NCBI GenBank assembly: GCA_011033025.1
Contig: WFMF01000014.1
Span: 558,001 to 622,000, forward strand
DNA length: 64,000 bases
Source of the DNA: Beroe forskalii
Lineage: Eukaryota > Ctenophora > Nuda > Beroida > Beroidae
Direction: 5' to 3'
This document shows, piece after piece, positions 11,301 through 20,300 of this stretch; within the stretch, counting starts at the first letter, position 1, and each line of letters begins with the position of its first letter. The notes beneath the pieces are model-generated. The model saw nothing but the letters and a program-made list of their open reading frames with translations. It did not search any database and was not told the origin of the DNA. Both the position numbers and the translations under genes were made by a program.

Positions 11301-14300
11301 GCCTGCTAACCTCACCATTCCAAACTGTGATTTTGTGTCGTGTCCGCTCAACTTACGAGCTCCCTCCCCCAAACTCCTGCCAAAGTCAGAAATTGAGAGG
11401 TGTACCTACTTACCTTCCTGTATGACCATCGTCGTTAAAACAGGTCGGAGACCCCATCTTGTTATCAGAATGGCTCAATCATTCAGGGATACAAAAGGCT
11501 ATGATCTACCCATTGTGGTATACGACGACGGAGGGGACCCCTATCCTGAGAATATAACGAAACAGTTCGAAAACTTCCCACTGCTCACTTACGTAGTCGA
11601 TCCAAGACCCGATTTGGGTATTTCGTTAGGGAGGAACCTGGCACTTGCTCGAGTTAAAACTAAGTATATCTTACTGGTTGATGATGATTCTGTGTTCCAA
11701 GTGGATTTGGTGAATGATTTATTACTTATGACTGAGATCTTGGACACCACTGACTTATCACTGGTCGGTGGAAGGTTCTCTAACAGCGGTGGACTGAAAG
11801 GGATGATGTACTTTCAAAATATACAAGGAAGTAACAAACGTATCCTTTATGGCAAGAAACATTGCCATGAAAAGGTCATCAACTATCCTGACTGTGTCCG
11901 GTGCGACCTGACTTCCAATATATTTGTGGCTAAAGTGACTGATATTCGGGAAGTGGGTGGATGGACGGAAGAGTTGAAAGTCCGTGAACACAAGGATTTT
12001 TTCCTGAAATTAAAAGCCGCCGGAAAGAAGGTTGCGTATTGCCCTGAGGTTCTTCAAGTTCTCAATCAGCAGGAAACGTCAGAGGAGTATGATATTATTC
12101 GGAACAGCAGATCAGATCAAATGTATGAGTATTTCTTGAAAATGTGGAATGTGGATGAGTACATGAGCTTGAAGTCAGACAGTTTTCGGCATTATCTCAA
12201 AACGAAGAGATTAGTCTTACCACCTGGGGACACAGGGGCTTAGAATAAACCTCAGATCAGCTCCAACTTGATAAAATTGGGTTTAAAGAAAATTTGATAG
12301 TCATTAATTATTGAATACCGAAATCCAGAAGCTCTTGGATATGAGTTAGCAATTTCGTGTAACATTTTTAATAACTGCCTCTCCTTCTGATAGCTCGCAC
12401 CATTTCATCCCAGCTGAAGTGCAGTGAAATTGTGTAATGCCGCTTAATTATGGTACTTTCATCCCTGATGGGAATGAAATTGGCTTCAGAAGTAGTGAAT
12501 TTTTAGATTAGAATTTCAAATCAGAGCTGTCATTCAAAACTCAAATTTGGTGTGATTATTCTTAATGAGTAATTAGATTGTATTTTTTCCTTGTTCGATT
12601 TATAACTTCTGTTTCAATGAAGACGAAGCAAGTAACATGTCGTTAATATAACTTGTACAATATCCTGGTAAAAAGTCACGCCACATGTTTGTATACTTAT
12701 AGTACGCGAAATAAATGTATCAAAATTTCCTTGTCTATTAACTTTGGGGTTCATCAATTTGAAGTGAGTGATGGGTGACGGATACAATAATTCTACTTCT
12801 TATCTTAATTATCATTCACTATTGATTATTCACAGGTCAAGGAATTGCCGTGTAGAATCCCTGACTCTGAAAATCTACAAGAACACTACAGCAAAATCCT
12901 GGAATTTACTGAACGGTAATTGCAACTCTGACGATTTTCTACACTTTCACGATTGATAATCTCATATTCGAAATTGTATCACTCCAATTCAACTGTTCCT
13001 GCAATTGGGACTCCAATTCTTGTTTATCATCTGTCACCTCTGTGCAGGTGTGACAGAGCCCTCCAGAAGAACCTATCACGTGGTCAGTACGAGGATCTAC
13101 TGAAGGAAAGCAGGAAGTTGGAAATAGACCTGCCCCAGATACCTCTTCTTAGACAGGTATCATGCAGACTGCTCATGCCCTCGGTTATCAATCCAAATAT
13201 CATTTGGGTCAATAGATTGAGCCTTGAGGCTAAGCTCAACGTCAGAGTTAACAGATAATGAGATGAGGACAGGGAAAAGCTGTGACTGCTTTTTTAGATA
13301 AATGTGTACTATGCTTACGCCAGGTAGCTATCAATTCAGTTAGCTAACTGACTACAAAGTCCAATCTCCATCTACCTGTTCCTCCTCAGGAAGTAAAGAA
13401 AGTGCAGTGGGTGGAGGAGGTGGTGGAGCTGCTAAAGCGCCCCACCCTGACCTTCTCAGAGCTGCAGCAGGGCCTGTGTAGTGGGGCCAGCTTCCCAAAC
13501 ACCAAACAGGTGGAGGACCTCAGGGACAAGCTGGAGGACAAGCTGATGACGGGCCAGCGATGGGAGGAGAAGGCGCAGGGACTCCTAAATTCTAGGTAAA
13601 TACTAGTGTGCTATGTACTGCTACAAGGGACTCTTTCATTCTAGGTGAATAGTGTGCAGCTACAAGGGTGAGTAATGGAAGTCCGTTTTTTTTGTTTATG
13701 TCGATGAAAATAACGGTGAATTTTCTTTGAATATACTGGATATGATATTCTCTGGTTGTTCCCAACGTACATCATATAAATTGCTAACCATTTGCTATGA
13801 ACTCAGACCGCGGCCTACGCTACCGAAGTTACAAAAGCTGCTAAAAGAAGCGGACAAGTCAGGACTCTCTCTTCCCAGTGCCCCTGCCGTAAAGAACACC
13901 ATGGTAAAAGCCGTGGAGTGGGTCCGGGCTCTTTCGGACATGAAGCTAGAGCAGAGCAAGGGTCATTACACCAGTGTCAAGCAACTAGAGGCTGTTCTAG
14001 TCAAAGGTGAGCAGAGCAAGGTTCACTAGTCACTACGCTAGTGTCAAGCAGTTAGAGGCTGTTCTAGTCAAAGGTAAGCAGAGCAAGGGTCACTACACCA
14101 AAGGTAAGGAGAGCAAGGTTAACTAGTCACTACGCTAGTGTCAAGCAACTATAGGCTGTTCTAGTCAAAGGTAAGGAGAGCAAGTTTCACTAGTCACTAC
14201 ACCAGTGTCAAGCAGTTAGAGCCTGTTCTAGTCAAAGGTAAGGAGACAAAAATTTACTAAACTAGTGTCAAGCAACTAGAGGCTGTTCTAGTCAAAGGTA

Positions 14301-17300
14301 AGGAGACAAAAATTTACTAAACTTGTGTCAAGCAGTTAGAGGCTGTTCTAGTCAAAGGTAAGGACTCCATTAAAATTTTAGCTGATCAGTGATCATGTAC
14401 AATATCATTGCGTTGTATGACAGTGTATCTGTATGCTCCGCTCCGTACGTCTGACACAAGTTTCTTCTGAGAATGATACTGAAATTTCCTCCCTCCATAA
14501 GTCTTGTATAAGTCTGAGAATGATCCTGCTGTTTCCAGGTCAGATGCTGCCCGTCTCACTTCCTGATGTGGACAGGCTGGTGGTGAAAGTGGCAGCCGCT
14601 AAATCATGGCATGACAAGGCCTCCAAGGTCTTCGTCAGGAAAGGATTCTCTAAGCTGCTAGAGGTCAGAAAATACATAGTTCCTTACCATGATCATTATA
14701 CAGTGCTTTATGACCTAGTAGGCATAATAACCTTGGTTTATTACTTTTTAAATCATTGATAGTTTTATCAATCTGATCATTGCCTATTCAATATTCATTC
14801 TAACTTTAAAAAGTTTAAATGCTTGAATGGAAATCATTTTGCTTTCGTATTTACATTACGATATTCAATATCAACAAGTAACGTCACGACAGGTACTCTC
14901 GCCTCGTGGCTCGTTAGCGACCGACAACTCACGGCCCTTGGAGGAATGCTTACGGGAGAGCACAGCCAAGGAGTTCACGGAAATGAAGAAGCGAAGGGGC
15001 GCAAACATGCTCCGGACTGAACAGGAGGAACGGGGGGTCATTAGTGAGGACGACAACGTCTACTGCATCTGCAGGAGAGGTGAGATCCCGAGAGGGGGTG
15101 AGAGGCACTGCATGTGTACTGTGCAGGAGATGTGAGACATGGAGAGGTGGTGAGATACCGAGAGGTGGTGAGATACCGAGAGGGGGTGAGATACCGAGAT
15201 GGGGTAGATACCGAGAGGGGTGAGATACCGAGAGGAGGATGAGATACCGAGAGGGGGTGAGATACCGAGAGGGGTGATATCCGAGGGGGGTGAGATACCG
15301 AGAGGGGGTGAGATACCGAGGAGGGTGAGATACCGAGAGGGGGTGAGATACCGAGAGGGGTGAGATACCGAGAGGAGGATGAGATACCGAGAGGGGGTGA
15401 GATACCGAGAGGGGGTGAAATACCGAGAGGGGGAGATACCGAGAGGGGGTGAGATACCGAGAGGGGTGAGATACCGAGAGGAGGATGAGATACCGAGAGG
15501 GGGTGAGATACCGAGAGGGGGTGAAATACCGAGAGGGGGTGAGATACCGAGAGGGGGAGATACCTATACCGAGAGGGGGTGAGATACCGAGAGGGGGTGA
15601 GATACCGAGAGGAGGTGAGATACCGAGAGGGGTGAGATACCGAGATGGGGTGAGATACCGAGAGGGGTGAGATACCGAGAGGAGGATGAGATACCGAGAG
15701 GGGGTGAGATACCGAGAGGGGGTGAAATACCGAGAGGGGGTGAGATACCGAGAGGGGGAGATACCGAGAGGGGGTGAGATACCGAGAGGGGGTGAGATAC
15801 CGAGAGTGGGTGAGATACCGAGAGGGGGGTGAGATACCGAGAGGGGTGAGATACCGAGAGGGGGTGAGATACCGAGAGGGGTGATATCCGAGGGGGGTGA
15901 GATACCGAGAGGGGGTGAGATACCGAGAGGGGGTGAGATACCGAGAGGGGTGAGATACCGAGGGGGGTGAGATACCGAGAGGGGGTGAGATACCGAGGAG
16001 GGTGAGATACCGAGGGGGGCACTATCTCCTGTCTCTTGAGAGGGGGTGAGGGGTACTGCATCTGTAGGAGAGGCGAGACTCCGATAGGGTGTATTGGGAG
16101 GCACTCTCTCCTGAGTGGGGAATGAGACAAGATTATCCAGTGTTAGGGGAGATGGCGAGTTAGAAATTCGTACAGCTTGGGAAAGAATGAGTGGTGAGAA
16201 ATTTGGGAAAGTATATGTTTGGGAATTGAGAGAGTTGGGAGACTATAGACAACACTTGGAATGGGCTTGAGGATTCATGGAGGGCCCTTCTTACTTTTCC
16301 CAGACGCTTTCTGATTCTCAACCTCAGTTGTCAACTCTCAGCACACCCATTCACTGTAGTACATGATCTATCCGATTCATTGATAAGGTTTGTCTTTGAT
16401 AGAATCCTATTTGACGTTTTGATATTAAGCTGATAGTACTAGTAGTTGCACCACTCAAAGAACTGTTTTTGCAGGGTGGAGAACTAATAAAGGTAGGATT
16501 TGCTGGCCTCGTGTTACCGCTGCCATATTCTCTAATCTCTAATCTACACGTTTATTGTTGCTTAACAACCCACGTGTTAGTTGTGAGCAACTCGTATGTT
16601 AGGTGTTAGCAACGCACATGTTAGTTGTGAGCAACTCATTTGTTAGTTTTTTTTGCAACACGTATAGTTCTTGTTAGCAACATATGTTAGATGTTAGCAA
16701 TAAACATGTTGTTGTTAGCAACAAGCGTGGTAGTTGTTAACAGCACACATTTTCATTGTGAGCAACACTCATATTGTGTTACTTGTTAGCAATGCACATG
16801 TGTTAGTTTTTAACAACACGATCGTTGTCGGTATCAAGACACATGTTGGTTGTTAGTAACACACATTTTAGTTGTTAGCAACACACATATTGTGTTACTT
16901 GTTAGCAAGGCGCATGTTGTTAGCAACACGCACGTTGTTGTTAGCAACACACGTGCAAGTTGTTAGCAAAACACATGTTAGTTGTTAGCAACAAACGTGG
17001 TAGTTGTCAGGAAAACACATTTTAGTTGTTAGCAACACACATTTTAGTTGTTAGCAACACACATATTGTGTTACTTGTTAGCAAGGCGCATGTTGTTAGC
17101 AACACGCACGTTGTTGTTAGCAACACACGTGCAAGTTGTTAGCAAAACACATGTTAGTTGTTAGCAACACACATGTTGGTTGTTAGCAAAACACGTGCTA
17201 GTTGTTAGCAACAAGCGATGTAAACGTATTATGCTATCCAGCTCCGGTCACATTGTACCTGCATGCTCTGTGTTATGTTATGTCGGGTATACTCAAACAG

Positions 17301-20300
17301 ATCTTTGTGATTACGCTTTATGACAATGATGACTTGTCCATCTCTCTTCTTTTCCGAATGAGTTTTTCTTGAATCTTGGTGCGAGCATTATTTCCTTTCC
17401 TGGTTGGTATTTTGTAAGCTCTTTTGAATTCTCTTTCATTGCTCTTCTGTGCTCAATCGCCTGCCGTTTTATGATTCCAAGTTGCAACACGTGTTAATTA
17501 ATGATTTTATTAACGTCACTTGATTCGCCCACAAGCTGGTACCAGATGTAAAGCAGTTCAATCCATCAAGTGAGCGTTTCGACTCACTTCCCGTGTTCGT
17601 TTTTTATAAGTGTTGCTGAACATTGAACAATTTTAACGATTGATACACTGTAATTACAGTGCAGTCTGTGAGTATGAGGAAGCTACGATAATGAGATTTA
17701 CAGTCAACGTGCTGCCAATCCTACACTTCAATTTAAGTGAACTGTCTTCACACAGAACTAAGAAGTTAAAATATTAAATTTTACATCACTTACCATCATT
17801 GATCAAGTCATGATCTGAAGTGAGAAGTCCGTGCTCGCCCAATTCATGGTACTGTCAATCATTACCATGGCAACGTGCACTGTTCGCTTCATGGCATCTA
17901 CTGTTCACTTGATTATTGGCCTATTGAATGTTTTATCTCGTTCTTCATAAGGATGCAGTTTATCACAATTTATTTTCTAAATGGGCACTTTCTTACCAGG
18001 TATTTAGTAACATTTACTAAGCAGGTACTTTAAAGCCAGGTCTGCTATAACCAGACACCTCATTATAAGGTTATTTGGAACAAAATTGGGGTATTTCACA
18101 ATTTTGCACCCCATCATATAATTTCAATACGATGGCATCAATATCACGGGTAATATTGAAAAAATCCCCATATTCTCAAACTCCCAAAATTTCATATCTG
18201 GATTCCCTATCAGGCGTGGACGGTGCCATGACGCAGTGTGACCTGTGTTACGACTGGTTCCACAACAAATGTGTTTCCATTGCCAAGCATAAGGACCTAA
18301 AGAATAGTGAAGTTATGAAGGATGTAAAGGTACCCCATACAACACATTACTTTGATATCATATTATGATACATTAATTAGTCATAATATTTTAGTACTGA
18401 AGTTTTCATCTTTCACTTGCCATTCAGCACAGAGAATCATTTTGAGTCCCTTTTTACCCCCTTGACGATATTTGAACAGTCCCTTACAATAATTGCTGTT
18501 ACTTAGTTTGTCCTCTCCAAGTCTCTTAATCAAAGTTTTCTACCGTTTCATGAAAATACCGTTATTTCTGCACTCATTCACTGTTTCAGTACCTGTGTCC
18601 GGTGTGTCAGCGAACCAAGAGACCCTCAGTGGACCAGGCCCTGGGCCTGCTTATCAGCCTCCGACAATCAGGTACACTGGAATACATGATTATGACAATA
18701 CTCTTCCCTCTCCCTCTAGCATCATTAACCTTCCCTCTCCCTCTAGCATCATTAACCTTCCCTTTCTCCCCTAGCATCATTAACCTTCCCTCTCCCTCTA
18801 GCATCATTAACCTTCTCTCTCCCTCTAGCATCATTAACCTTCCCTCTCTCCTCTAGCATCATTGCCTTCCCTCCCCTAGCATCATTAACCTTCCCTCCCT
18901 CTAGCATCATTAACCTTCCCTCTCCCTCTAGCATCATTAACCTTCCCTCTCTCCTCTAGCATCATTAACCTTCCCTCTCCTCCAGCATCATTAACCTTCC
19001 TCTCCTCTAGCATCATTAACCTTCCCTCTCCTCTAGCATCATTAACCTTCCCTCTCCCTCTAGCATCATTAACCTTCCCTCTCCCTCTAGCATCATTAAC
19101 CTTCCCTCTCCTCTAGCATCATTAACCTTCCCTCTCTCCTCTAGCATCATTAACCTTCCCTCCCTAGCATCATTAACCTTCCCTCTCTCCTCTAGCATCA
19201 TTAACCTTCCCTCTCCCCTAGCATCATTAACCTTCCCTCTCTACATCATTAACCTCTCTCTCCCTCTAGCATCATTAACCTTCCCTCCCTCTAGCATCAT
19301 TAACCTTCCTCTCCCTCTAGCATCATTCCCCTCCTCTAGCATCATTAACCTTCCCTCTACCTCTAGCATCATTAACCTTCCCTCTCTCTCCTCTAGCATC
19401 ATTAACCTTCCCTCTCTCCTCTAGCATCATTAACCTTCCCTCTCCCTCTAGCATCATTAACCTTCCCTCTCCCTCTAGCATCATTAACCTTCCCTCTCTC
19501 CTCTAGCATCATTAACCTTCCCTCTCCTCTAGCATCATTAACCTTCCCTCTCCCTCTAGCATCATTAACCTTCCCTCTCTCCTCTAGCATCATTAACCTT
19601 CCCTCTCTCCTCTAGCATCATTAACCTTCCCTCTCTCCTCTAGCATCATTAACCTTCCCTCTCCTCTAGCATCATTAACCTTCCCTCTCCTCTAGCATCA
19701 TTAACCTTCCCTCTCCCTCTAGCATCATTAACCTTCCCTCTCTCCTCTAGCATCATTAACCTTCCCTCTCCCCTGCAGGTCTGGCCTTGCCGGAGGGAGT
19801 AGCACTAAGTTACTTGATAGAAAGGGCAATGGAGTGGCAGGAGAAAGTGAGGGGCTTGCTTACCAAACACCGCACCTTCGCCACTCACACCGACAAACAA
19901 GGTAAATGTACAATGGGTAAATGTACACTGATTAAATGAACATTATGCAATATGACGTGCGACCTGACGTGTTAGCAAGGTTACATTTTCACGACACACT
20001 TTTCACGACACACTTTTCACGACACACATTTCATTCCCTTTCAAACTAACTAAAACCCGTTCATTTTCATAGCGTACATAGACCAGCACGTGACAGTAAA
20101 GGATCGGAACCAGATAGAAGAGCTCATGATAAAGGGCGACCTCATTGAGCTGAACCTGGAGGAAACTACAGAGCTCTGGAACTTACTAAGTTAGTGAAAG
20201 CATCAGTGTACTATCATGTGGAGTTCTAATTCTATTTAAGTGTGATTCCTTGTGAGATCTGTTCTTAACTTACATCTCTGAATTTCACAGTAACCAAGTG

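Noticed and set aside
14950-16130. Long - strand ORF of [10 protein letters not shown]-type repeats
   Set aside because: The 18-bp donor minisatellite read backwards, overlapping a well-supported KDM5 exon in antisense.
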